Assembly: GCF_008121495.1 (NCBI RefSeq)
Contig: NZ_CP043051.1
Coordinates: forward strand, 2,313,001 to 2,377,000
Direction of reading: 5' to 3'
Source: Mediterraneibacter gnavus ATCC 29149
Lineage (GTDB): Bacteria > Bacillota > Clostridia > Lachnospirales > Lachnospiraceae
Length of the DNA: 64,000 nt
The position numbers were made by a program, and so were the translations under genes. Of the stretch, positions 43,740-52,645 are shown one piece after another; position 1 is the first letter of the stretch; each line of letters begins with the position of its first letter. The notes beneath the pieces were generated by a model. That model was given only the letters and a program-made list of their open reading frames with translations. It ran no database searches and was not told the origin of the DNA.

Positions 43740-44795
43740 TTAAATTTCGTCTGCCTGGTCAAAGAATGTAAGATCGGCAGGGTATACATAACTGTCACCG
43801 ATCTGGTGAAGGAGCACCAGATTTAAGTGATTGTTCAGATTTTTCTTATCCAGTGAGATGGCGTCCATAAGATCACTCATCGGCAGATGGCAGGTATCCG
43901 GAAGACCGTAGGCATTCAAAATCAGCCGGATCTTTTGGGCAGTACCTGGCTGGCACAAGTTTTTTTCTTCGGCGAGCTTACTGATCTGATACATACCGAT
44001 GCCGACGGCTTCCCCATGGCTTTCCCGCTCATAGTGGAAATACTGTTCGATCGTGTGTGCAAGCGTGTGACCGAAATTTAAAAGCATCCGCTCCCCGGTA
44101 TCGAACTGATCGTTTTCCACAACCTGACGTTTGATGTCCACACAGCGGAAAATGATTTCAGGAAGAATGTCCTGCAGGTTTTCAAAAGAACCACGTTCTT
44201 TTAATGTCTCAAACAGGGCAGCGTCTCTGATACAGCCGTATTTGATGACCTCGCCCATTCCATCCATAATAAAGTGTTCAGGAAGAGTGCGAAGAACCTG
44301 AGGATCGATCAGTACCAGTTTTGGGTGATAAAAAGCTCCTACCAGGTTTTTTCCCTGCGGGAGATCTACCGCAACCTTTCCGCCAACGGAAGAATCCACC
44401 TGTGCAAGCAGGGAAGTCGGAATCTGCACGAAACGGATCCCTCTTAAATAACTGGATGCGGCAAAACCCGCGAGATCTCCGATCACACCTCCGCCCAGAG
44501 CAATCACCAGATCACTGCGGGAAAACTTCTGCTTTAGCAGTGCATTGTAAAGCGCGGGGAGTGTCTCAAAGGCTTTGGTAGGTTCTCCGTGTGGAAGGAC
44601 CAGCTCGTGTACCTCATAGTCACCGAGGGAAGTTTTCAACTTCTCTCCGTAAAGTGGGAATACATTGTCATCAGAGATGATCATAATCTTTTTTCCGGAA
44701 AAGCAGGAGGAAATATAAGAACTTGCCTTGTCCAGAATGTTGTTTTCAATATAAATCGGATAGCTGTTTTTTCCTAAATTTACTGTCAGTTTCAA
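43740..44795 (-). CDS. aroB: 3-Dehydroquinate synthase
   Basis: 351 residues. LPHGEPTKAFET, ALGGGVIGDLAGFAASSYLRGI (NAD site, in parts), PTSLLAQVDSSVGGKVAVDLPQGKNLVGAFYHPK (in parts), and the metal ligands in FGHTLAHTIE and HGEAVGIGM. It converts DAHP to 3-dehydroquinate. It sits 23 bases after aroF and before aroE, giving the first, second and fourth steps of the shikimate pathway in one transcript. Confidence 0.96.
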   Translation of the reverse strand: MKLTVNLGKNSYPIYIENNILDKASSYISSCFSGKKIMIISDDNVFPLYGEKLKTSLGDYEVHELVLPHGEPTKAFETLPALYNALLKQKFSRSDLVIALGGGVIGDLAGFAASSYLRGIRFVQIPTSLLAQVDSSVGGKVAVDLPQGKNLVGAFYHPKLVLIDPQVLRTLPEHFIMDGMGEVIKYGCIRDAALFETLKERGSFENLQDILPEIIFRCVDIKRQVVENDQFDTGERMLLNFGHTLAHTIEQYFHYERESHGEAVGIGMYQISKLAEEKNLCQPGTAQKIRLILNAYGLPDTCHLPMSDLMDAISLDKKNLNNHLNLVLLHQIGDSYVYPADLTFFDQADEI

Positions 44796-44818
44796 AAATA
44801 TCCCTCCCGTATATCAAG

Positions 44819-45832
44819 TTAAACCTGTTTTCCGACAACCTGGGCGATCTGTCCGATCTGTGCCAGAAGAGCCGCATATTTTTCCGGTTTCAGAGACTGG
44901 GCGCCGTCACAGAGTGCGCACTCCGGATCGTTGTGGACTTCGATCATCAGTCCGTCAGCGCCTGCTGCTACAGATGCTTTTGCCATTGGTTCTACCAGCC
45001 ACCATTTTCCGCCGGCATGGCTTGGGTCGATGATGACCGGAAGGTGTGTTTTCTTCTTCAGAACAGGGATGCTCTGCAGATCCAGTGTGTTTCTGGTATA
45101 AGTTTCAAAAGTACGGATTCCGCGTTCGCAGAGGATGACATTCTCGTTTCCGGCTGCCATGATGTACTCTGCGGACATGATCCACTCTTCATAGGTCGCG
45201 TTCAGGCCTCGTTTTAAAAGAATTGGACGATCCAGCTGTCCAAGCTGTTTGAGCAGGTCAAAGTTCTGCATATTGCGGGCTCCGATCTGGATCAGGTCGA
45301 CTTTTTCGTTGAAGACATCCAGGTGATCCGGAGACATCAGTTCTGTTACGATCGGAAGTCCGGTCTCCTCTTTGACTGCACAGAGAATGTCAAGTCCTTC
45401 CAGTCCGAGTCCCTGGAAAGAATACGGGCTTGTTCTCGGTTTGAAAGCGCCGCCGCGCAGCATATTGGCTCCGGCAGCTTTGACAGATTTTGCGATTCCA
45501 AGAACCTGCTCGTAGGATTCTACAGAACACGGACCTGCAATCAGTGCCAGATTGTCTCCGCCGACTTTGACACCGGATACATCAATAATAGAATCCTCCG
45601 GATGAAAGGCGCGGTTGGAAAGCTTATAAGGTTCCTGTACATGCATGACTTTGTCAACGGAAGCGTCTACTTCAAAAAGACGTGCATCCAGGCGGGTCGT
45701 ATCTCCGATACACCCGATGATAGTCATCTCCTGTCCACGGACAATGTGAGTATCCAGACCGTTTCGTTTAATCTGATGTTCAACTCTGGCAATATCTTTG
45801 TCAGAGGTATTTGGCTTTAATACGATAATCAT
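44819..45832 (-). CDS. aroF: 3-Deoxy-7-phosphoheptulonate (DAHP) synthase, type I-beta
   Basis: 337 residues. An N-terminal ~70-residue ferredoxin-like domain (MIIVLKPNTSDKDIARVEHQ) precedes the barrel: LIAGPCSVES, MLRGGAFKPRTSPYSFQG, ILLKRGL, and DPSHAGGK. The N-terminal domain is the feedback-regulatory extension of type I-beta enzymes (Tyr/Phe control in homologues). It commits erythrose-4-phosphate and PEP to aromatic synthesis. It is first gene of the minus-strand aro operon. Confidence 0.95.
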   Translation of the reverse strand: MIIVLKPNTSDKDIARVEHQIKRNGLDTHIVRGQEMTIIGCIGDTTRLDARLFEVDASVDKVMHVQEPYKLSNRAFHPEDSIIDVSGVKVGGDNLALIAGPCSVESYEQVLGIAKSVKAAGANMLRGGAFKPRTSPYSFQGLGLEGLDILCAVKEETGLPIVTELMSPDHLDVFNEKVDLIQIGARNMQNFDLLKQLGQLDRPILLKRGLNATYEEWIMSAEYIMAAGNENVILCERGIRTFETYTRNTLDLQSIPVLKKKTHLPVIIDPSHAGGKWWLVEPMAKASVAAGADGLMIEVHNDPECALCDGAQSLKPEKYAALLAQIGQIAQVVGKQV

Positions 45833-45901
45833 AAATCGATCCTCCAGTTATTTGAATTAATACTGTAAAATTTTAGTTGTTTAAAGTGTGAAACTAAAAA
45901 T

Positions 45902-45930
45902 ATCATAAAACAATCAGGGTGGATTGTCAA
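45902..45930 (-). promoter_or_regulatory. Promoter of the aroF-aroB-aroE operon
   Basis: On the minus strand TTGACA (45925-45930) and TATGAT (45902-45907) are separated by 17 bases. About 70 bases separate the -10 from the aroF start. Confidence 0.8.
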
Positions 45931-46028
45931 TGTTTTCCGGGGAATTTTCGATTTTATTTTGGGAATGGCAGAAAACGTGGTAGAATAAAAACGTGAATGA
46001 GAAAAAAAAGAATGAGAGAAGGGACGTT

Positions 46029-47339
46029 ATGAAAACGAATGATGTGTGGAAACGCGCACGTAGAATACCTGTTATGCTGATCACAGAAGGGCTCTGCGTC
46101 GGTCTTGTCGGCGGATTTGTCGTGCTGCTTTACCGAGTGGCGCTGACTTTTGCGGGAGACTGGCTTGTAAAGATTCTTTCTTATATGAAAGGAAATCCAT
46201 TTCGATGTGTGGTGTGGTTTTTGATTTTGGCAGCGCTTGCATGGATTGTGGGAAAACTGGTGAAGTGGGAACCGATGATCTCAGGAAGCGGGATCCCTCA
46301 GGTGGAAGGGGAGATAGCAGGGAGGCTTTCCCAAAACTGGAAACGCGTGCTGCCGGCAAAATTTGCAGGAGGCTTTTTGTGTATGCTGGGTGGTCTTTCT
46401 CTTGGAAGAGAAGGTCCGTCGATCCAACTTGGAGCCATGGCAGGACAGGGGATATCCAGAGCTTTGGGACGGGGAAAAAGAGAAGAGAAGTTTTTGATGA
46501 CTTGTGGGGCGAGTGCGGGACTTTCTGCTGCTTTCCATGCACCGCTGGCAGGTATGATGTTTGCGGTAGAAGAGATCCATAAAACATTTTCAATCCCGAT
46601 TCTTCTTCCTGTCATGACAGCTTCGGTGACGGCTGATTATATTGCTTCCCACATTCTTGGCCTAGATCCGGTATTTCGATTTCAGATCACGAAATATCTG
46701 CCGCAAAACTATTACTGGCTTTTGATCCTTTTGGGAATTTTGGTAGGTGTATCCGGTGTGTTTTATAATTGGGGGATGTTAAAGGCCCAGGAATTGTATC
46801 GCAAAATTCCGTTTATGAAAGAAACAGGCCGTCTGTTGATCGCCTTTCTGACTGCGGGAGTATTGGGGATTGTGATGCCGTGGGTATTGGGAAGTGGTTC
46901 GGGCTTGATTGTCAGCCTGACACAGGGTGAAATGGTATTGGGGATGGTTGTGCTGACGCTGGTTATGAAGTTTTTATTTTCCGCAGTCAGCTTTGGCTCC
47001 GGAGCGCCGGGAGGAATTTTCTTTCCGCTTTTGATATTAGGCGCTTTGATCGGAGCAGTATTTGCCATGGCGGGGGTCGAATTTTTTGGCTTGGCTCCGG
47101 TGTATGTCAACAATTTTGTACTGCTTGGGATGACCGGATTCTTTACAGCGATTGTAAGAGCACCGCTGACGGGGATTATCCTGTTATTTGAAATGTCCGG
47201 AAGTATCAGTCAGATGCTTTCCCTGTCGATCGTGTCGGTAACGGCATATATTGTGGCAACGCTGATGCGCTCAGAGCCGATTTATGACAGTCTTTTGAAG
47301 AGAATTCTCAAAGCGGATACTATAGTGCATGACAAATGA
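46029..47339 (+). CDS. ClC-family H+/Cl- exchange transporter
   Basis: 436 residues, full ClC fold. Selectivity motifs GSGIP (86-90), GREGPS (126-131) and GAPGGIFFP are present. Gating Glu128 and the internal proton Glu182 (AVEEIH) are both present, so it should be an antiporter rather than a channel. No CBS domains. ATG 46029 follows GAAGGGACGTT; GTG 45993 lacks a site. Likely role: acid resistance or anion balance. Confidence 0.92.
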   Translation: MKTNDVWKRARRIPVMLITEGLCVGLVGGFVVLLYRVALTFAGDWLVKILSYMKGNPFRCVVWFLILAALAWIVGKLVKWEPMISGSGIPQVEGEIAGRLSQNWKRVLPAKFAGGFLCMLGGLSLGREGPSIQLGAMAGQGISRALGRGKREEKFLMTCGASAGLSAAFHAPLAGMMFAVEEIHKTFSIPILLPVMTASVTADYIASHILGLDPVFRFQITKYLPQNYYWLLILLGILVGVSGVFYNWGMLKAQELYRKIPFMKETGRLLIAFLTAGVLGIVMPWVLGSGSGLIVSLTQGEMVLGMVVLTLVMKFLFSAVSFGSGAPGGIFFPLLILGALIGAVFAMAGVEFFGLAPVYVNNFVLLGMTGFFTAIVRAPLTGIILLFEMSGSISQMLSLSIVSVTAYIVATLMRSEPIYDSLLKRILKADTIVHDK

Positions 47340-47423
47340 AACAACTTATGGTATACTTCATTTTAGAATATGCGTATGTGGCAGAGATGCCGGATACCAA
47401 AGAGATTTGAAGGAGCCAGACAG

Positions 47424-48119
47424 ATGAAAAGAGTATTGTTAAAACTGAGCGGCGAAGCACTTGCCGGAGATAAAAAGACAGGATTTGATGAGGCAACCTG
47501 CATAGGAGTTGCAAATCAGGTGAAGCAGCTTGTAGATCAGGGAATTCAGGTTGCGATCGTGACAGGCGGCGGAAATTTCTGGAGAGGCCGTACCAGTGAG
47601 ACGATCGACCGTACAAAAGCAGATCAGATCGGAATGCTTGCAACGGTGATGAACTGTATTTACGTGTCTGACATTTTCCGCCATGTGGGGATGAAGACAG
47701 AAGTGTTTACTCCATTTGTATGTGGAGCGTTTACATCGTTGTTTTCCAAGGATGCAGCAGTGGAAGCGCTGGAAGAAGGAAAAGTGATCTTTTTTGCAGG
47801 AGGAACCGGACACCCATATTTTTCAACGGATACAGGAGCTGTTCTGCGTGCGATCGAAATCGAGGCAGATGCGATGCTTCTTGCAAAAGCAATTGACGGA
47901 ATTTATGACAGCGATCCGAAAGTAAATCCGGAGGCGAAAAAATATGATGAGATCTCCATTCAGGAAGTGATCAATCAGAAGCTGGCAGCAGTGGATCTGA
48001 CAGCATCCATTCTCTGCCTTGAGAATAAGATGCCGATGCTGGTATTTGGACTGAATGAAGAAAACAGTATTGTAGAGACCATGAGCGGTACATTTACCGG
48101 AACAAAAGTGACAGTATAA
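47424..48119 (+). CDS. pyrH: UMP kinase
   Basis: 231 residues. [60 protein letters not shown] (in parts) and [15 protein letters not shown]. Hexameric, makes UDP from UMP. AAGGAG at 47410-47415 fixes ATG 47424. It begins the conserved translation/isoprenoid/phospholipid cluster pyrH-frr-uppS-cdsA-dxr-rseP. Confidence 0.96.
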   Translation: MKRVLLKLSGEALAGDKKTGFDEATCIGVANQVKQLVDQGIQVAIVTGGGNFWRGRTSETIDRTKADQIGMLATVMNCIYVSDIFRHVGMKTEVFTPFVCGAFTSLFSKDAAVEALEEGKVIFFAGGTGHPYFSTDTGAVLRAIEIEADAMLLAKAIDGIYDSDPKVNPEAKKYDEISIQEVINQKLAAVDLTASILCLENKMPMLVFGLNEENSIVETMSGTFTGTKVTV

Positions 48120-48132
48120 GGAGGACAAAAAC

Positions 48133-48684
48133 ATGGATGAAAAATTAAAAGTATATGATGACAAGATGACAAAAACAATCAACAATCTGGGAAGTGAGCT
48201 TGCAGCCATCCGCGCAGGACGTGCCAATCCACATGTATTGGATAAGCTGACAGTGGATTACTATGGAGTGCCGACTCCGATCCAGCAGGCAGCGAACATA
48301 TCCGTACCGGAAGCACGCATGATCCAGATACAGCCATGGGAAAAGAGCATGTTAAAAGAAATCGAAAAAGCAATCCTGATGTCTGATATCGGAATCAATC
48401 CTACAAACGATGGAACGGTGGTACGCCTGATGTTCCCGGAACTGACAGAAGAGCGAAGAAAAGAACTGGTAAAAGATGTGAAGAAAAAAGGAGAGGCAGC
48501 AAAAGTTGCAATCCGCAATATCCGTCGTGACGGAAACGATGCATTCAAAAAACTGAAAGGAACAGAGATTTCAGAAGACGGGATCAAAGACTTGGAAGAT
48601 TCACTTCAGAAACTGACAGACAAATACATTGCAGAAGTCGATAAAGCGGTGGAAGCAAAATCCAAAGAAGTACTGACAGTTTAG
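48133..48684 (+). CDS. frr: Ribosome recycling factor
   Basis: 183 residues, typical length 185. [33 protein letters not shown] (in parts), [36 protein letters not shown]. It splits post-termination ribosomes with EF-G. 13 bases after pyrH, with AAGGAGGACAAAAAC as ribosome site. Confidence 0.97.
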   Translation: MDEKLKVYDDKMTKTINNLGSELAAIRAGRANPHVLDKLTVDYYGVPTPIQQAANISVPEARMIQIQPWEKSMLKEIEKAILMSDIGINPTNDGTVVRLMFPELTEERRKELVKDVKKKGEAAKVAIRNIRRDGNDAFKKLKGTEISEDGIKDLEDSLQKLTDKYIAEVDKAVEAKSKEVLTV

Positions 48685-48796
48685 GATACAGCCTGTGTGA
48701 CAGGCCAATATTACGAAACAGCAGGAGGGGCAGATGTGAAGAAGCCTCTCTTTTCCATCTTCTGGATGGAAAGACCTGCAAGAAGGAGGAAATACA
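48685..48796 (+). promoter_or_regulatory. frr-uppS intercistronic region with two small hairpins
   Basis: GCCTGT-GTG-ACAGGC (48691-48705) and CTTTTCCATC-TTCT-GGATGGAAAG (about 48752-48775) can fold; neither has a T-tail. They may be RNA-processing or partial attenuation sites. No gene is evident here. Confidence 0.4.
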
Positions 48797-49513
48797 ATGA
48801 ACGTACCGCAGCATATTGCCATCATCCTGGACGGAAACGGGAGATGGGCAAAAGCCAAGGGAATGCCGAGAAATTACGGGCATGCACAGGGCAGTAAGAA
48901 TGTAGAGCGGATCTGCGAAGAAGCCTGGAGAATGGGGATTAAATATCTGACCGTGTATGCGTTTTCCACAGAGAATTGGAACCGGCCGGAAAGTGAAGTC
49001 AGCGCGCTGATGAAACTGCTGCGCAATTATATGAAGACCTGTCTGAAGACCGCGGCGAAAAATGATATGAAAGTGCGTGTGCTGGGAGACATTGAGGCGC
49101 TGGATGAGGATATCCGGACCAGAATTTTGGAACTGGAAGAAGCCACAAAGGATAACGGTGGCTTAAACTTTCAGATCGCGCTGAATTATGGAAGCCGGGA
49201 TGAGATGATCCGCGCTGTGCGCCGCCTTGCAAGAGACTGCGCAGATGGAAAGGTTGTGCCGGAAACGATCGATGAGACAGTGTTTGAGTCTTATCTGGAT
49301 ACCCATGGGATACCGGATCCCGATCTTTTGATCCGTACCAGTGGGGAACTGCGGCTTTCCAATTATTTATTGTGGCAGCTGGCATATACGGAATTTTATT
49401 TTACAGAGATTCCATGGCCGGATTTTACAAAAGAGGAATTAGAAAAGGCAATTGCGCAGTATAATAAAAGAGACAGAAGATACGGCGGTGTGAAGGAGGA
49501 AGAAGATGTTTAA
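48797..49513 (+). CDS. uppS: Undecaprenyl diphosphate synthase (isoprenyl transferase)
   Basis: 238 residues. AIILDGNGRWAK (catalytic Asp12), YAFSTENWNRPESEVSALMKL (in parts), RVLGD, NYGSRDEM, and DLLIRTSGELRLSNYLLWQLAYTEFYF (in parts). Cis-prenyltransferase that makes the lipid carrier for wall precursors. GGAGGAAATACA precedes the ATG. Its end overlaps cdsA by 8 bases. Confidence 0.96.
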   Translation: MNVPQHIAIILDGNGRWAKAKGMPRNYGHAQGSKNVERICEEAWRMGIKYLTVYAFSTENWNRPESEVSALMKLLRNYMKTCLKTAAKNDMKVRVLGDIEALDEDIRTRILELEEATKDNGGLNFQIALNYGSRDEMIRAVRRLARDCADGKVVPETIDETVFESYLDTHGIPDPDLLIRTSGELRLSNYLLWQLAYTEFYFTEIPWPDFTKEELEKAIAQYNKRDRRYGGVKEEEDV

Positions 49514-50315
49514 GACACGTCTTTTAAGTGGGATTCTCCTGGTGGTGATCGCTCTGATCACAGTGATCACAGGAGGAAATGTACTGTTTGCAACTTTGTT
49601 TTTGATCAGTATGATCGGAGTCTATGAGTTGTACAGAGTGTTTGAGATTGAAAATAAAGCAGTTGGGATCTGCGGATTTTTGTTTGCAGCAGGATACTAT
49701 GGTCTGTTGTATGCCAAACCGCTGCTTCCAGATACAACGGATTGGTTCATGCTGTTATTTATGGCATTTGTGATCTGTCTGATGGCAGTGTTGGTATTTT
49801 CTTATCCAAAATATCGGACAGAGCAGATGTTGGCAGCGTTTTTCGGAGTATTTTATGTGGCAGTGATGTTGTCTTATATTTATCAGACAAGAATTCTGCC
49901 GGGCGGTGTCTTTCAGGTATGGCTGGTATTTATCTGTGCCTGGGGATGTGATACCTGCGCATATTGTGTGGGGATGCTGATCGGCAAGCATAAAATGGCA
50001 CCGAAGCTGAGTCCGAAGAAGTCTGTGGAAGGCGGAATCGGCGGAATCGCGGGAGCAGCGCTGATCGCAGTTCTCTATGCACTTGCGATCAACCACTGGG
50101 GCAATGCAGGAGTCAGTGTGGCCAGCTTTGCAATAATCGGTGCAGCAGGCGGTGCGATTTCCCAGATCGGAGATCTGGCGGCATCCGCGATCAAGAGAAA
50201 TCATGACATCAAAGATTACGGAAAGTTGATACCGGGACACGGTGGGATTCTGGACAGATTTGACAGTATTATTTTCACGGCACCGATCATTTTTTATCTT
50301 TCCGTGCTTCTCTAA
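49506..50315 (+). CDS. cdsA: Phosphatidate cytidylyltransferase
   Basis: 269 residues with about eight membrane helices. The CdsA signature lies at the C-terminus: SQIGDLAASAIKR, KDYGKLIPGHGGILDRFDS. Forms CDP-diacylglycerol for phospholipid synthesis. Coupled to uppS by overlap and followed by dxr after 18 bases. Confidence 0.95.
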   Translation: MFKTRLLSGILLVVIALITVITGGNVLFATLFLISMIGVYELYRVFEIENKAVGICGFLFAAGYYGLLYAKPLLPDTTDWFMLLFMAFVICLMAVLVFSYPKYRTEQMLAAFFGVFYVAVMLSYIYQTRILPGGVFQVWLVFICAWGCDTCAYCVGMLIGKHKMAPKLSPKKSVEGGIGGIAGAALIAVLYALAINHWGNAGVSVASFAIIGAAGGAISQIGDLAASAIKRNHDIKDYGKLIPGHGGILDRFDSIIFTAPIIFYLSVLL

Positions 50316-50333
50316 GAAAGAAGGAAAACAGAT

Positions 50334-51476
50334 ATGAAAAAAATAGCAATACTTGGTTCGACCGGCTCTATCGGAACCCAGACACTGGAAGTCGTAAGAG
50401 AAAATCGGGATATCGAGGTCACGGCGCTGGCGGCCGGAAGTAATATCGGGCTTCTGGAAGCGCAGATCCGTAAGTTTCATCCGGTGCTGGCAGCGGTGTG
50501 GGACGAGGCAAAAGCCAAAGAACTCAGAGAGAATGTCAAAGATCTGGATGTGAAGGTAGTATCCGGAATGGACGGACTCATAGAAGTGGCAGTACAGCAG
50601 GATGCAGAAATCCTGGTGACAGCGATCGTAGGAATGATCGGAATCCTGCCGACGATCGAGGGAATCAAGGCAGGAAAGGATATCGCACTGGCGAATAAAG
50701 AGACACTGGTGACAGCAGGACACATCATTATGCCGCTGGCAAAGGAGTACGGAGTTTCCATTCTTCCGGTAGACAGTGAGCACAGTGCCATTTTCCAGTC
50801 TTTGCAGGGAGGGCAGCACAAGGCGCTGCATAAGATCCTGCTCACAGCGTCCGGTGGACCGTTCCGCGGGAAAAAGCGGGAAGAGCTTCTTAATATTCAG
50901 GTGGAAGATGCGCTGAAGCATCCAAACTGGGAGATGGGGCGCAAGATCACGATCGATTCCTCCACCATGGTCAATAAAGGACTGGAAGTGATCGAGGCAA
51001 AATGGCTGTTTGATGTGTCTGTGGATCAGATCCAGGTTGTCGTGCAGCCACAGAGTATCATTCATTCCATGGTTGAATATGTGGACGGCGCGGTGATCGC
51101 ACAGCTTGGAACACCGGATATGAAACTTCCGATTCAGTATGCTTTGTATTATCCCAAGAGACGGTATCTTCCGGGAGACAGGCTGGATTTTGAGACACTT
51201 TCCCAGATTACGTTTGAGCGCCCGGATATGGAGACGTTCTATGGATTGAAGCTGGCATATGAAGCCGGAAAAACAGGCGGCTCTCTTCCAACGGTATTCA
51301 ATGCAGCCAACGAGCGTGCGGTTGCTATGTTTTTGAATCGGGAGATTGGCTATCTGCAGATTCCGGAGATCATTGCCGGCTGTATGGAGATGCACAAAGT
51401 GATTGCAGATCCAACCGTAGAAGAGATTCTTCAGACAGAGCAGGAAACTTATGAATATATCAAAAACAGGTGGTAG
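50334..51476 (+). CDS. dxr: 1-Deoxy-D-xylulose 5-phosphate reductoisomerase
   Basis: 380 residues. ILGSTGSIGTQTLEVV (NADPH), ALANKETLVTAG, LPVDSEHSAIFQSL (metal ligands), TASGGPFRGKKREEL, HPNWEMGRKITIDSSTMVNKGLEVIEA (in parts), and NAANERAV. Second step of the MEP isoprenoid pathway, matching the uppS need for isoprenoids. Confidence 0.97.
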   Translation: MKKIAILGSTGSIGTQTLEVVRENRDIEVTALAAGSNIGLLEAQIRKFHPVLAAVWDEAKAKELRENVKDLDVKVVSGMDGLIEVAVQQDAEILVTAIVGMIGILPTIEGIKAGKDIALANKETLVTAGHIIMPLAKEYGVSILPVDSEHSAIFQSLQGGQHKALHKILLTASGGPFRGKKREELLNIQVEDALKHPNWEMGRKITIDSSTMVNKGLEVIEAKWLFDVSVDQIQVVVQPQSIIHSMVEYVDGAVIAQLGTPDMKLPIQYALYYPKRRYLPGDRLDFETLSQITFERPDMETFYGLKLAYEAGKTGGSLPTVFNAANERAVAMFLNREIGYLQIPEIIAGCMEMHKVIADPTVEEILQTEQETYEYIKNRW

Positions 51477-51479
51477 TAT

Positions 51480-52514
51480 ATGGGTATTATTTTAGCAATT
51501 CTTCTGTTCAGTTTGATCATCATCATCCATGAACTGGGACATTTTACACTGGCAAAATTAAACGGGATCCGTGTAGATGAATTTTCATTGGGAATGGGGC
51601 CGACTCTGTTTGGCAAGGAGTTTAAAGGAACCAAATTCAGCTTAAAACTTCTCCCTCTGGGCGGTGCCTGCATGATGGGAGAAGATGATGCAGACGATAC
51701 TTCCGAGGGGAGCTTTAACAGCAAGTCCGTGTGGGCGAGAATTTCAGTGATCGCGGCAGGACCTTTGTTTAACTTTATCCTGGCGCTTCTGATGTCAGCG
51801 ATTCTGGTGGGAGCAGCCGGCTATGCGGTTCCTGTGATACAGGAAGTCGAATCCGGTTCCTCAGGAAGTGAGCAGGGATTGAAAAAAGGGGATGTGATCA
51901 CAGAGATCAATGGAAAGAAAATTCATATTTATGAAGAGTTCCAGCTGTACAATCTGACACACAGTACATCTGACACGGCAGAGCTGACCTTTGAGCGCGA
52001 TGGAAAAGAACATACGATCCAGATGGAAAAACGACAGTTTGGGGATGAGACCACAAAGAGAATGGGATTTACCTATTCTGCAGAGGTGGAGAAACCGGGA
52101 TTTTTCAAAAGTATCCAGTATGGGGCATACACGGCAAAATACTGGGTAGAGTACACGCTGGAGTGCCTGAAGATGCTCCTGACGGGTGAAGTAGGTGTGA
52201 ATCAGTTGTCCGGTCCGGTAGGAATTGTTGAGGTAGTCAATGATACCTATGATGCGGCAGCACCGTCCGGCTGGTCGGCAGTCATCTTAAGTATGATGAA
52301 CCTGGGAATTCTGATCTCAGCCAACTTAGGTGTCATGAACCTGCTTCCAATCCCAGCACTGGATGGAGGGCGTCTGGTATTTCTTCTGATCGAGGCGGTG
52401 AGAAGAAAACGGATCGCTCCGGAGAAAGAAGGTATGGTGCATTTTATTGGATTTGCAGCATTGATGGCACTGATGGTGTTTGTGATGTATAACGATATTA
52501 TGCGGTTGTTTTGA
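51480..52514 (+). CDS. rseP: RIP zinc metalloprotease RseP
   Basis: 344 residues. Membrane-embedded HELGH at 17-21, PDZ domain in the middle (VESGSSGSEQGLKKGDVITEINGKK, in parts), and the second metal site NLLPIPALDGGRL. Site-2 protease for regulated intramembrane proteolysis of anti-sigma factors. It closes the cluster and is followed by a strong terminator. Confidence 0.95.
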   Translation: MGIILAILLFSLIIIIHELGHFTLAKLNGIRVDEFSLGMGPTLFGKEFKGTKFSLKLLPLGGACMMGEDDADDTSEGSFNSKSVWARISVIAAGPLFNFILALLMSAILVGAAGYAVPVIQEVESGSSGSEQGLKKGDVITEINGKKIHIYEEFQLYNLTHSTSDTAELTFERDGKEHTIQMEKRQFGDETTKRMGFTYSAEVEKPGFFKSIQYGAYTAKYWVEYTLECLKMLLTGEVGVNQLSGPVGIVEVVNDTYDAAAPSGWSAVILSMMNLGILISANLGVMNLLPIPALDGGRLVFLLIEAVRRKRIAPEKEGMVHFIGFAALMALMVFVMYNDIMRLF

Positions 52515-52538
52515 TCAAAAAGAATACAGTATAAAAAA

Positions 52539-52569
52539 ACGTTTCTGCGAAAGCAGGAGCGTTTTTTTT
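52539..52569 (+). terminator. Terminator of the pyrH-rseP cluster
   Basis: ACGTTTCTGC (52539-52548), GAAA loop, GCAGGAGCGT (52553-52562), T8 tail. Confidence 0.92.
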
Positions 52570-52645
52570 CGATCATCCAGTGTCCGTTATTTTTTATGAA
52601 TACTTTGCATATAGTTAGAAGAAACTGTGAAAAAGGAAAATGGAT

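Noticed and set aside
45831-45990. Search for a T-box or aromatic attenuator upstream of aroF
   Set aside because: No T-box motif, leader peptide or terminator was found; only a plain promoter is visible.
49755-51395. A 546-codon open frame on the minus strand across cdsA and dxr
   Set aside because: It lies wholly antisense to two unmistakable housekeeping genes, has no ribosome site, and its protein is rich in His, Cys and Arg with no domain; it is a codon-usage shadow.
52600-52630. GTTAG at about 52614 as a fourth iron operator
   Set aside because: The second arm (CTAAC) is missing at the 6-base spacing.
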